A stretch of 64,000 nt of DNA from Symsagittifera roscoffensis (taxonomy: Eukaryota; Xenacoelomorpha; Acoela; Convolutidae), in contig NC_087064.1 in the NCBI RefSeq assembly GCF_963678635.1, positions 60,691,548-60,755,547 on the forward strand, given 5' to 3'. How positions within the stretch are numbered: position 1 is the first letter of the stretch; each line of letters begins with the position of its first letter. The notes beneath the pieces were generated by a model. That model ran no database searches, was not told the DNA's origin, and saw only the letters and a list, made by a program, of their open reading frames with translations. Position numbers and translations under genes: made by a program. Below are positions 10,370-20,961 of the stretch, piece after piece.

Positions 10370-13300
10370 ATGCAGCGCAGGGACTCGTTAGGATCGACTA
10401 CTAAGATTCCCAGGCTGAGCAAGGGAAGCACGCGAAAATTTAAAATTAGGCGTAGCCAGTCCTCGTCTAGCAGCGCTTCCGACGTGTTTGCTGAAAACGA
10501 ATCGAATAAAGGTCAACCTCGATCTTTCAGTGAGAAAATGAAACTAAGGAGCGAGAAAAACCTCGATGGCGATCAAGGGCGGAGCGCCGAGGTCGGACCC
10601 GCGAGCGAAACGCGTGTGGACCCCTTTGACGAAGGAGAACGGACGCTTATTCGACCCGACTTTGAGCCCAGCGATGACCTCGAGCGGGAGGAAGTTGAGA
10701 GGACGGAGGAGACCTCGGAGCGTTCCGAGGCCAAGCCGCGAGAGGAAGTGTTTTTCAGGGGAATGTCGAACTCGGAGACCAAGAGTCAAAGATGGAGAAG
10801 AGAATTTTCACATCCAGCTAACACCCACTCATCTCTGGCCAAGCAGAGCAACAACTCGATGATGTCGAGCATAAGCCCGAGTGAAGAACAACCGGGTTCG
10901 AAGGCCAAGAAGAGCTGGAAGTCTTTGTACGATGAGCGCATGGCGTCACTACGAACTGAAGATTTATCTTCCGGTTATGATCACCCGGAGATAACCCATC
11001 CGGACGTGAACTTCAAACCGTGCCCAAGAAACGACATGAAGAGGAAGGCGTCGACCGCCTCGCCGACCAGGCCCATGTCAGATGGGATAACGATGGGAGC
11101 ATCATCAACGTTCGACAGATTGATGACGTCGATGAGCAAGCAAAACGGCGGTGCGTCATCAAGTACCAGGCTGCAGCCGCAGTTGACCTCATCTTCTCTG
11201 GGGCGAACCCCGCCATTGAGGTAACTGGCGATATAAGTGACATGTTCACTGGTGTAATGAATGGTCTGGATGAACTGAGACGGGACATGACCAAGAGAAT
11301 AGATCAAGTTGACGAGAGAGCTCAACAGGGTCGGGAGAATTTGAGAGATGAACTAACGCACGTGAAGTCGCAGGTGAGGGTTGATCAGGCTCAATTTATT
11401 CGCAACACCGATCAATGCCTGGCGGAGAGCCTGGCACAGGCAAGCAAGGAGTCAGACGAAAGAGAGGCTAGGATGACGAGAGAGATCGAGCGATTGTTGA
11501 ACGATCATGATAGTACCTACGCCCACACGATGACTAGCCTGGAAAAAAGGTGAGATGCCAAATCTGACCTAATGATGCGGAAGCTTGACGCGATCTTGAA
11601 TGGGAGCAATTGGGAGGAGCGTTCCAACCCAAAGGAGCGCTCACGCCATGCGAATGATGGAGATGGTACGGGCAGATATGCTAGGGCCCAGCAAAGCTCG
11701 ACAACGAACTACGAACCTAGGAATAGGGAGCGGCCAAGGGCAGCCCCGTCGAGGCCTGGCTGGAAGAATCCGGTCCCGCCGGAGGCAGATGCTACTCCGG
11801 AGACAAGGTTGCCAACTGTGCCACAAGTCAGTTCAGTGCCAGATCTGACTATAGTCTCACAGGACACGACGATGTATGCCTCGATGTTTGAGCCTCTGAA
11901 TAGATCTCTCGAGACATTCATCACCAAACTCTCGAAGTCAACCGAGAGAGGAGAGAGGCCAAGAAGGACACTGAAAAAGCCGAAGTCATACAAAGACGAG
12001 TCAGACGGCTGCATTGATACTTGGATAGAAGTGATGAAGTTGCACTTTGAGGAAGAGAGTCTCCAAGAAACAAGAGTGCAGCGCGCTGACAAGCAACCTG
12101 GAGGGTACTGCACTAAATTGTGTAATGGCGAAAAGAGCCAATGAGAGAGACAGCGCTTGCAAAATATTCGACATCCTGCTAAATCGTTTCGGCTCTGGAG
12201 TACAAGGGCACCAGGCTATGGGAATTTCGAAATGAGGCGTCAAAGAGATGACGAATCCATAGACAAATTTTTGGACGACCTTGAAATGCTTAGGAGGAGA
12301 AGCAATCCCAATGAGAGAATATCCGAGCGAAACTTGGCGATTGCTTCGAAGTTCATGGACGGAGTAAAGAGTGAGGAGTTGAAAACGATGTTGGCCACAC
12401 ACTTCACCCTGTCACTTGACCAGGTTCCCACGCCCGACGATTTGCGTATGAAGTCACGCGAGTACTTACTCATAAAACCGAGGGCACAAAACCGTTACAG
12501 CAATTATGGTAACTACAGTGGGACAAACACTGGTGCGAACTCCAGTTGCTACAAACCTCGCGATGACATGGATAAGAGGAGGTCGTGTGCGAATTGTGGT
12601 TCGATGGACCATCACGTTTCCGCGTGTTCTGCATACAAACAGAACATGAAGGCAAAAGGCTACTTTCTCGACGACGTCGACGCGACCGACGAGGATCACG
12701 AAGAGTACGTTAGAGGGCTCATCATGAAATATGGTCCGAGGTGCTTCTTCTGTAATTTGCAGGGACACTTCAAGTCGGATTGCACTCAGTTTTGGGAAGC
12801 AGTGGCGGACGCAAAACATCCCCGCCACGAAGAGGCGCTTTCGGATGTCAAAGCCAGTCGAGCACGTCTGATGAACGAGGCCGAGTCTCGGAGAAAGGAG
12901 ACGACACCGAGCACCTTTACGACTAAGAAGGTAAAGACACTGCCTGACGAGGTGGTAGCCTCGAACTTGGAGGCAGAGTCGGCTAGCCCACTCAAGGTGG
13001 ATTATGGTCTGGCGGCAAGGACAGCGTTGCAGAGTGTCAAACAGGAGCTAGCCACAAAAGAAGTGGAGCAATGGGTAAGGTCGGAGCTGGAGAGCAAAGA
13101 TCTTCGGGAAAGTTTTAATAATCTGGGTAAAACGACGAAAATAGAAGACAAAGAGGAACCCAGGAAGCAGGGACTAAAACTGAACGTTATATCTGGTAGA
13201 ACTTTCGGCATGACGAAGGAGGGGACGAAGATAATGTCCATTATCTCAGTCGCAGGGCACCAGGTGGTCAAGAACTTGAGTGAACCATCCGAGATTACAC

Positions 13301-13548
13301 TAGTCCACCTGGACATTTATGCAGACTACCTGAAAGAGAAAGATCCCAAACTGGACTCCAGGGCAGTGCGAGCGTTGCTCATAACAGGAGGTCCGAGGCT
13401 GATGAAAGTGGATGGACATTACATCGATGTCCATGGCTCATACCCGATTCTAATGAATGTGGATGGCATCAATATCTACACAAAAGCTCACGTAACTGAT
13501 GCGAATGATCAGATTGGCCGGATATACATTGGTCAAGAGGAGCTATAG
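10370..13548 (+). CDS. gag: Gag polyprotein with two zinc knuckles (broken frame)
   Basis: The start chosen is ATG 10370 (A at -3). The frame runs as a Ser/Arg-rich N-terminal region to about 11140, shifts, continues through a helical, charged segment (DELRRDMTKRIDQVDERAQQ) to an in-frame TGA at 11551, and goes on in the same frame to a capsid-like region (SDGCIDTWIEVMKLHF, then after shifts near 12060 and 12220 ESIDKFLDDLEMLRRR). Two CX2CX4HX4C zinc knuckles follow at 12586-12627 and 12742-12783, typical of nucleocapsid RNA binding. The last ORF ends at TAG 13546-13548, in frame with the protease ORF. Gag would package the element's RNA. The frameshifts and internal stop mean this copy cannot make a full product as assembled. 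Confidence 0.75.
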
Positions 13549-14169
13549 GTTAGACGAATCGGACACAACGCCATGCTCGTGCAAGATGCGGTGCACATAG
13601 GTTGCGAGGCCGATCTGGCCGCACACGTGCTGGACGTGCAAGGCAGACAACTTTCAGTAAAGGGACTGCTAGATACGGGAGCAATGGTTAGTGTCATGCC
13701 AGTCAAAACTTGGACCGACATGGGTATCGAGAGGTCGGATCTCATACCGACAAACATCAGGTTGGCAGCTGCCAGTCAGGGAGCGATCTATGTGACTGGA
13801 CGAACCCCGATCATTTCACTGCAGCTCGGAGGAAGACATCTTTGGATGAGCTTCCTAGTAGTGGAGAATTTGGACGAATCCGATCAGTTCATCTTAGGAA
13901 GGGACTTCGTACGCAACTTTGATGTCACGATCGATCTCAATGACGGGTTGATTAGGATCAAGGATCCTGAGAGAAAGTATGAAAAGAAACCCCTTAATAA
14001 GATCTTAATTAACCAGGCCAAGGTGCCGAATTTTCTGCATCGAAAAGTTAGATTAAAACCAAACCAAGCCGTAGTAGCGACGTTTAGGATGAGGAACCTG
14101 AATGAACTCAGCAATGACAGACAGGTGGTCTGGTACCAAATCCAAACAGTAAAAGCTCGGCTATTTTAG
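13549..14169 (+). CDS. pro: Retropepsin-type aspartic protease
   Basis: The frame continues from gag across the TAG at 13546. GLLDTGAMVSVMP carries the catalytic Asp (codon 13672-13674) in the DTG/A triad of retroviral proteases, and QFILGRDFVRNFDVTIDL matches the C-terminal ILGRD block. The protease would cleave Gag and Pol. About 50 further residues (KVRLKPNQAVVATFRMR) look like the linker to RT. The ORF ends at TAG 14167, and RT sequence resumes in another frame after about 50 bp. Translation by readthrough of the gag TAG is possible, but the many other breaks in this copy make simple decay just as likely. Confidence 0.72.
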   Translation, partial: VRRIGHNAMLVQDAVHIGCEADLAAHVLDVQGRQLSVKGLLDTGAMVSVMPVKTWTDMGIERSDLIPTNIRLAAASQGAIYVTGRTPIISLQLGGRHLWMSFLVVENLDESDQFILGRDFVRNFDVTIDLNDGLIRIKDPERKYEKKPLNKILINQAKVPNFLHRKVRLKPNQAVVATFRMRNLNELSNDRQVVWYQIQTVKARLF

Positions 14170-14222
14170 GAAGAAGCTTCTCACTCACTCAGAGCGGACT
14201 GTGTGTGAGTGTGTTGTAGAGA

Positions 14223-15187
14223 GTGACAATACAGAGTGGAAAAAAACTTGGCTATGCTTTGCCTCTGAACACAGACTTTCAGAGTGTGGAGAACTTGAAA
14301 AAATTTGATGTAACTAAATGTCCATTGCATGCGAACCAAGAATGTATATTGAAGAGAGTAAATGAATTGAAATCTTCTAGGAAATTGTTTTCAATGAAGT
14401 CGGAAACAGTTGATGGGTTGTCTAGTTGTTCCAACATTCCCGAGAGGCTGACAGAAGCAGAGTTAGCAGCGAATAAACCGGTCCTACCTGAGATAGAACA
14501 TTTGAAGGGTAACATATCAGACAAGGAACTAGATTCGCTCAGAGCGGTGCTAAGTCGGAACGCAGACGTTTTTTTCGAAACAAAAGCCGACATAGGTTGC
14601 TGTAACTTTGTAGAACACGAGATTGAGATAGAAGAGGGCTCGGTACCTCATAGGGAAGGGGCGAGAAGAATGACCCCTCGCAAGTCAGAAGCGTGCAGGA
14701 AGGAAATCGAGATGTTAATGGAGTATGACATGATCGAGCCGTCGAAGTCCCCGTGGTCTTGTGGCGTGGTCATGGCGAAAAAGAAAGGGGGCAACTCAGG
14801 TTTTGTTGTGATTTCCGTTATCTGAACGCAGTGACTATAAAAGACGCATACCCGATTCCCCGCATCGATGAGAGCCTATCCAAGCTGGGAGACGCGAAGT
14901 TCTTCACGACGTTAGATTTGGGCTCTGCGTTCTGGCAAGTGCCACTCCGAAAGCAAGATCGTGAAAAAACGGGCTTCGCGTGTGAGCTGGGATTGTTCCA
15001 GTGGAAGAGGATGCCGTTCGGAATGTGCAACGCGACGGCCACATTCCAGCGACTGATGGCCCAGGCTTTCACGAGCGTGACTAAGAAATACGGGAATCTC
15101 ATCATGTGTTATGTCGATGATGTCGGGATCGCAACACCAACCTTAGAGGACCACATAAGAGGTTGGATGAGGTGTTTACTTGCATGA
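14223..15187 (+). CDS. pol: Reverse transcriptase domain (Ty3/Gypsy type, frameshifted)
   Basis: Two overlapping frames form one RT. The first (to 14825) holds the N-terminal part with EIEEGSVPHREGARRM and IEPSKSPWSCGVVMAKKKGG; the second takes over at a G-run near 14795 with RFCCDFRYLNAVT, PIPRID, TTLDLGSAFWQVPL, GLFQWKRMPFGMCNATATF and the catalytic box YVDD (15110-15121). These are the conserved RT blocks in normal order and spacing for LTR retrotransposons. The single-base shift in a G-run could be a sequencing error or a real lesion. The domain continues in a third frame at about 15163. Confidence 0.8.
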
Positions 15188-16625
15188 AGCAGGCGGGCCT
15201 GAAATGTAAACCCACTAAGTGTGAAATCCTCAGAGACTCAATAAAGTATCTGGGCCGCCTTGGGGATAAGCATGGAGTGAGACTGGATCCCGAAGCGGTC
15301 GAAGCGGCCTTGACCTGGAAGGCACCTAAAACAGATACACAGCTGATGAGTTTTTTGGGATTTGCTAATTATCGGGAGTTCATCAAGGGGTATGCTGACA
15401 AAAGATACCCCATGCAGCGGTTGATGAGAAACAAGGGCAAAAAGTTCACTTGGATCGATGAGGCACAAGTTTCATTTGAGAACATCAAACGTGAACTTTG
15501 CGAGGTACCGGTCCTCGGCATGCCAACAGAGAAGGGGATGTTCGTGCTGGACAAGGATGCATCAGTGGTTGCGATATCGGGCATACTTCATCAGGAGCAG
15601 GAGTGGAACGGTAGAACGGTCCTTTACCGATAGCCTACGGGAGTAAAGTCCTGAGTGATACTGAGATGAAGTACGGTGCACCAAAAGCGGAGATGTTCGC
15701 GGTGATCACTTTCGTGGAAAAATACAGGGCCTACTTGGAGAGTGCTCCCTTGAAGTTACGTGTGGATAATCGTGCCCTTGCCTGGCTGAAAACCTATTCG
15801 ATGGACCAAAGTTATATTGGTCGTTGGATCGTGCGCCTGGATGGATACCACATGATCATAGAGCACCGTACCCGTGACAAGCACCAGAACGCAGATAGCC
15901 TCAGTAAAAAGACAGAATTCTATGAGCGCCTCGAGGAGAAGCAGGCTAACCAATCGGAAATCAAAGACGGGTTTTCATTTCTGGACAAGGAAACCTACGA
16001 CAAGCTGCCACTTACTAGGTGGTTAGACAAGTCAGGGCATCCTATACCCCGACACCCTGACCTTCCAGTGGAGACGGCCGCGGAGATAAAAGTTTTAGCC
16101 AGAGATGAGCCCGTTCCGCTGGATCTGCTAGTCCGATCCAATTTGGTACAGAAAGAACTTACCAGGCTGGGTATAAACAGTATGGCTCTATTGAACAGGA
16201 CGGTGAACGTGGCGCCGGACGTCATGGGGAAGCTCCGTGACTTGTTGGACATGGAAGTGGATAGGCATGATCGTGAGTGGATGGAGACCATGCAGCGGTT
16301 GACTGTCACTGAGAGAACAGAGGAGAGGCCAGTGTCCATTCGCAGCCGAGGTGTTGAACGGGATTGCAGATCGATAGTCAACCAGCAGAAGCAGAATTTT
16401 GTCCGGGAGTCGGATTCAAAGCGACCAATGGACAGAGTTTTGTCCGGGGAGTCGAGAAACATCTCAGACAACTTGGAATATGATGTTGGGGAGTCAGTCG
16501 GCTCAAGTGTTGAATCGAGGCCTCAGTCCTGGGACAACACATCTGAAACAACTTCCAATTCCGATATGTCGGAGATCGCAATCCACTCCTTGTTGGTAGA
16601 CTGGAAGCAGCGCGGGCTGGACTGA
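15163..16625 (+). CDS. pol: RT thumb/connection and RNase H domains
   Basis: The frame from 15163 to 15633 has the RT thumb (CKPTKCEILRDSIKYLG, LMSFLGFANYREFIKGYA) and the start of RNase H (FVLDKDASVVAISGIL). After a shift near 15620 the rest follows: KAEMFAVITFVEKYRAYL (catalytic Glu), LRVDNRALAWL (Asp) and HRTRDKHQNADSLSK. This is the Ty3/Gypsy RNase H pattern. It degrades RNA in RNA-DNA hybrids during reverse transcription. The remaining 200 residues to the TGA at 16623 are a charged linker I do not recognise. Confidence 0.78.
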
Positions 16626-17036
16626 GAAACGAATCAGGATCCAGACAGGGACAGGTACACCTCAGATGAAGAGGGCACTGTGGTAGATAATGCCGCAGAT
16701 GAGCTCGAGCTGATAGCTGTTTCGAAACGCCCAACCAGATTGCTGCCACATGGTACGGTCGTCCGTACCAATCTGGAACCATCTGTGCAGGAAGCGACGC
16801 CTTTGAAAAAGATATGGTGTGTCAAGTTGATGGACGATGATCATGTTCCGGAAATAATGAGTGGGCAAATGAACGTGGTAAAGACGTATTTGAAAGCCAG
16901 GTACATGCTGTCGGATCTCCTAAGGGCCAACGAAATGATAGAATGACGAGCAGTCTGAAGAGATGGATCGAGAATGGATCACCTGACACGGGAGACTTGG
17001 AAGAAGACAGCTACAAGATCTTGAAGCAATTCTAGC
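16626..17036 (+). CDS. Pol linker between RNase H and integrase (broken)
   Basis: The frame of the RNase H part continues past TGA 16623 for about 107 codons (SDEEGTVVDNAADELELIAV and onwards) to 16946. After a shift another frame reads LKRWIENGSPDTGDLEEDSY and KILKQF up to a TAG near 17033. At that place integrase leaders commonly have a Trp, and TGG to TAG is a single transition. I regard this as Pol sequence with lesions and see no separate domain. Confidence 0.5.
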
Positions 17037-18602
17037 TGAAGAGAAAAGACTTGTTGTACCTGAACAAGGACGGAATCGTAGCTTGTAAACGTAAAGAGGA
17101 GGAGAAGGTCATTTATAAATACAATTCGATAGTGTTACCACAGTTGTACCAGACCGAATTGCTCTTCCACTCACATGATCAGATGGGCCATCAAGGCGTG
17201 GACAAAGTAAACAACAGGATACAGAAACGATTCGAATGGCCGGGATTGAAGAAGGCTTTTGAGAAGTGGATCGCCGCATGCCTGTCATGTCAGCAGGCGA
17301 AGGATCCCAGGAAACTAAGGTTTCCCCTACAGTCAATAGAGTCGTCGGGATTCAACGAAGTGGTGCAGATTGATCATCAGAAAATCTGCATGACAGCAAC
17401 GGGCTATAATCAGGTGCTGGTAATGATCGACCATTTCACGAAGCATGCGGAGGCAGCACCCTGCATGACAGCATCGGCGGAAGAAACATGCGATCATTTG
17501 ATAAATGTGTGGATAGCGAGGCATGGCTGCCCCATCACATTCCAATCGGACAATGGCAAAGCATTCGTGGGTGATCTCACGAAGGAGTTAATGAAAAGGT
17601 CGCAGGTAGCGCAGGCCCACTCGACCACTCATCACCCGCAAACGAATGGCCTAGTCGAGAGGCAAAATCGCACACTGGTATCCATGCTGAGAGTCTATTG
17701 CTCGCGCTACATGGATGACTGGGACAAGCACTTGCCGCAAGTGATGGGTGCTTACAACAGCACGGAGCATTCCACCACGGGAATAAGTCCGCACATGATG
17801 CTAACGGGTCACGAAAACGCGCTTCTGTTGACGTTTTTCTACCCTGATATGAGGGGAAGAGAACAGCACCGCAAACGTACGTGCGGGATGTTATTAGAAG
17901 ACAGCAGGACCTCAATGACTTATGCAGGAGGAACACGGAACAGGCGCAAATTAGACAAAAAAGGAGGTTTGATAAAAGGACAGCCGATGCAAAAGTCTTC
18001 TCAGTTGGCGACTACGTCTGGGTGTTCCAGGAAGTGGTTCCACCAAAAGGAACCAAGAAAATTTTACAGAAATGGCGTGGACCATTTCAGATAACAGAAG
18101 TGCACCAAGGAGGTCGCTTTTATCGATTGAGCACTGGAAGAGCAGCTCATGAAAAATATCAAACCACACAATGCCTCGTCAGAGGACTGGTGCATCCCAG
18201 CGGACATGCAAGAGGGAGAAAGGGGTACTCGCGACAAAAACGACGGGAATGAGGTGGTGGACGATTGCGACCTACCACTGGATCTGGAGTTGACCGAGCG
18301 AGTAGAGGTGGACGATGAAACTCTACCTTATGCCGAGGAAGACTGGGACTGCCCGGAAAAAAATGGAAATTGACAAAGGAATACAGCCTGACTTTCCTCT
18401 CACCATGGAAATACGCCAGAGCAAGAGAGGAAAAAACAAGAAGAAATACAATCCGTACGGCGAGGATTTCATCGTACAGAGGATAGCTGTAAGTGATATG
18501 ATGGACTCGCTGGTAGGACTGGACGAAGTGGCGGTGCTAGAAGAAATCGACTTGGTCAGAACCGGAAGTGGAGTTCGAACCAGAAGCGGAACAGACTCAT
18601 GA
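17037..18602 (+). CDS. pol: Integrase with HHCC finger, D-35-E core and C-terminal SH3-like domain (frameshifted)
   Basis: FHSHDQMGHQGVDKV with CLSCQQ gives the HHCC zinc finger. The catalytic core has Asp in VQIDHQ, Asp in FQSDNGKAF and Glu in GLVERQNRT, with 35 residues between the last two, the expected D-35-E. After a shift near 17880-17950, VFSVGDYVWVFQEVVPP and ILQKWRGPFQITEVHQGG form the SH3-like C-terminal domain; another single-base shift in an A-run near 18155 leads to NIKPHNASSEDW. A charged tail with IRQSKRGKNKKKYNPYGED closes the ORF at 18602. The enzyme would insert the DNA copy into the host genome. Confidence 0.8.
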
Positions 18603-18796
18603 GCAAGAACTAACGAACTTTCGGGTGCTCGAATCGCTCCATGATCTGCCGACAGATCCAAAAGAGACGACCTTGACGATTCAAATACGTCAGTCATGAC
18701 AATACCGAGTCCAACTGGGTCGCCCCAGATGGTCCTCTACGTGTTCCACAATCCAACCTCGATCTCATAGACTTTGGGCGATCGACGGGGACGTCG
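18603..18796 (+). CDS. Probable C-terminal extension of Pol or start of the macro ORF (shifted frames)
   Basis: Reading frames other than that of the integrase tail look coding here: EVEFEPEAEQTHEQELTNF followed by LHDLPTDPKETTLTIQI, then, shifted, SNWVAPDGPLRVPQSNLDL and IDFGRSTGTSM, which runs straight into the next ORF. It may be that Pol and the macro-like protein were once one reading frame. No domain is recognised. Confidence 0.35.
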
Positions 18797-18818
18797 ATGG
18801 ATATTTTTGGCCGGGGAG
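18781..18818 (+). promoter_or_regulatory. Hairpin plus purine-rich block, internal copy
   Basis: ATCGAC (18781-18786), loop GGGGAC and GTCGAT (18793-18798) form a 6-bp hairpin, with CCGGGGAG at 18811-18818. The same arrangement occurs directly before the 3' LTR (29339-29373) with a different but still complementary stem. The first ATG of the macro ORF (18797) overlaps the 3' arm. Confidence 0.5.
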
Positions 18819-19425
18819 TGGGGGTAGGAATCACCCACACCAAAAATCTGATAATAAAAAAATTGAAATCGGCAAGAGAAACCGGAGAACTAGAGACAGA
18901 GGGCGAGAATGCTAAAAAACCACCTTTTGGACGAACTTTTGAATCGTATTTTGACCTACCGAACCATTATTCAAACAATATCGTCATAGCGGACAGCGAG
19001 TTCATACTACGGAACGCACGTGCGCTATAGCGATAACCGCGGACGTAAGCTTCAAAACAGCACTAGCGGCTGATTTCAAAAGAGAGTATAAGAACATCGA
19101 ATTTTTATAGAAACAGAGGCCTGGTGTGGGAGGGATGATAGCGCTGCCCCCTGTTGCATCACAGATACCAGGGAAATATTTATGTTTCCTGGTTACTAAG
19201 GTCACTGATAGGCAACACGTAGATCCAGAGAGCTTGCTATTGGCCTTGACTCGACTTAGGGATTTTTGGGTTGAGAGAGGAGTGACCTCTCTCTCTTTAC
19301 CAGTATATGATCCTAATAGGGGAAAGCTGCATCCGAGAGAGTTGTACGTCCTTGTACATGTGATATTTTCAGAAACTGACATAGAGGTTTACTTACATAC
19401 AAAATACTATCTGAGCATATGCTAG
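18797..19425 (+). CDS. Macro-domain-like protein (ADP-ribose-binding fold, degenerate)
   Basis: The N-terminal part to 19030 is charged and unrecognised, ending NNIVIADSEFILRNARA. A shift near 19015 leads to CAIAITADVSFKTALAADFKREY, then an in-frame TAG at 19108, then GGMIALPP, GKYLCFLVTKVTDRQHVDP, LALTRLRDFWVERGVTSLSL and HVIFSETDIEVYL to 19425. The order SADxxxxxALAxxFK, YLxFLVTK, LxxALxxLRxFxxxxGVxSLSLP and IFxxTDIEVxL is that of TARG1/ALC1-like macro domains. The glycine-rich ligand loops of active family members are not preserved (VSFKTAL, and DPNRGKLHP after SLPVY), so ADP-ribose binding is doubtful. It lies between integrase and the coiled-coil ORF on the same strand. The assignment is by eye. 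Confidence 0.6.
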
Positions 19426-19870
19426 GAATTGCATTTGGCGATAAGTGGTTTTTATTAAGTTCACTTGATAAGAATTAGTGTCAAGTTTTAGATTAGGATT
19501 AGGTTTTAGGTACAATATCAGGAATTATGTTTCTATGTGATAGTGTAGATGTGTGATGTTTATGTGTTATGTTATTGTTATGATATGTTTTATGTTTTGT
19601 GTCGGAAAAGACCTAGAATACTCCAGGTAATCAAGGTGACAGCGCTCATTTGTGCTACCCTGACAAAGATACAGTTGGACAATCCACCTTGGTGCTAAAT
19701 TTTTAAAATCAGAATTGAGAAGAGAATTTTAATGAACAGTTTTAAAGAGTTGAATGATGTTTTATCCAAAAATGATGGTTTTAAGAGGCGACTTGTTTTT
19801 TAGATTTTGGTTGATCAGAAATTGTTTATTGAATTCATTGAATCAAACGAACCGGAAGAAACTACACGAC
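19426..19870. other. Spacer between macro ORF and coiled-coil ORF
   Basis: AT-rich, apparently non-coding, with a TATGTTT-rich stretch near 19540-19600. CAAGGTG near 19635 and CACCTTG near 19685 could form a small stem. It is the clearest gap in the coding cargo and could separate two transcription or translation units. Confidence 0.4.
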
Positions 19871-20956
19871 ATGGAATTCCTCTCAGCGAGTCTAGGAGCG
19901 ACTCTAGACGAGATCAATCAGCGGTTGATCGATTGTGACTTTACATGAGAAGACCCGGGGCTGGCGATGTTTGTGGTCGCGCTCCTCAATGCGTTAGGAC
20001 GAGAGGGTCGAGAGAATCGCCCTACGGAAGTCGTGTTGATGTTGGCCTTCGGTGAGTCCAGGACCGCCGAGAGAGGTCGAAACCGACTGATGAGATGGCG
20101 GCGTGGAGAAATGTCTGGCCATGACCTGGCTCGTGAGCCAGGACTAGGTGAACAGAGGGACCACCGGCTAGGTGAGATGCCCTTGCCGGTCCAACATGCG
20201 CAGCCGCTCATCGGAGCAAAAAGACAACGTGATGGGCCAGGCCCGTCACATTCGGTCGACTCTCCAACAGCTGCTCCTCCTCCGAAGAGAGTGAGGGTGA
20301 GCGAAATAGAAATCCAGACGTCGGAAACGATTGAGACGTTAGAGAAGAAGGAGAAAGATCAGAGCGAGCTGTTTGCCAAACTCCAGGAGTATAGTGCGAT
20401 AGCTCGAGAAAGAGACGAATGGAAAAAGAAGTACGAAGATCTGCAGGTGGCCTACAAGGAGGATGAAATAAAGCACCTGAAGGAGCTGTGTATGGCAAAG
20501 GTGAGCCAAGTGTCACAGGAAGTTCTGGCGACGATGAAGTCCTCGGAGGGATCCAGCGACACACGCCCCAAGACAAGAATACAGGAGTTGTGTATATCGA
20601 GAGGGCCCGAGGCTCCTCAGCAGACACAACAGTCTGCTCCCAGTCAGAGGAACACGATACCAGACCCTTCTGACACCTATCTCGCTCCCCAGTTCCAAGA
20701 ATATTTTAATCAAGTGGCCAGAGCAACAATGGATTAGATTAACAGAACCACTGGGCGGACATTGGGTAGGATCGTTCCTTCCCAGCGTCGTGATCATTCA
20801 TCCAATAGTTTTGAGCGAGCACCCCGCATGGTAGCGTCCTCGGGGACTGCGCATGGCGGAACCTTTCAAAAGTCCCGCGTGGTAGACATTAGGAAGAATC
20901 TGATGGCACGTCACCAGTTCACGCAGGTGGCCCGGAGCATCCTCGAGCCTGCCTGA
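19871..20956 (+). CDS. Coiled-coil protein, cargo ORF (two in-frame stops)
   Basis: Start chosen at ATG 19871 (MEFLSASLGATLDEINQ). The frame is interrupted by TGA at 19946, continues as EDPGLAMFVVALLNALGRE, carries a basic Pro-rich stretch with a possible nuclear signal (PPPKRVRV), and then a heptad-rich segment of about 70 residues (ETIETLEKKEKDQSELFAK and following) that should form a coiled coil. TAG at 20735 interrupts it again; 70 more residues in the same frame reach TGA 20956, six bases before the SGNH ORF. It may originally have been the N-terminal part of one long protein with that ORF. I do not recognise a family. Confidence 0.55.
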
Positions 20957-20961
20957 ATGAC

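Noticed and set aside
10370-20956. Alternative genetic code or systematic stop-codon readthrough to explain the in-frame stops
   Set aside because: All three stop codons occur in-frame and frameshifts are equally common, which fits ordinary decay or sequence errors.
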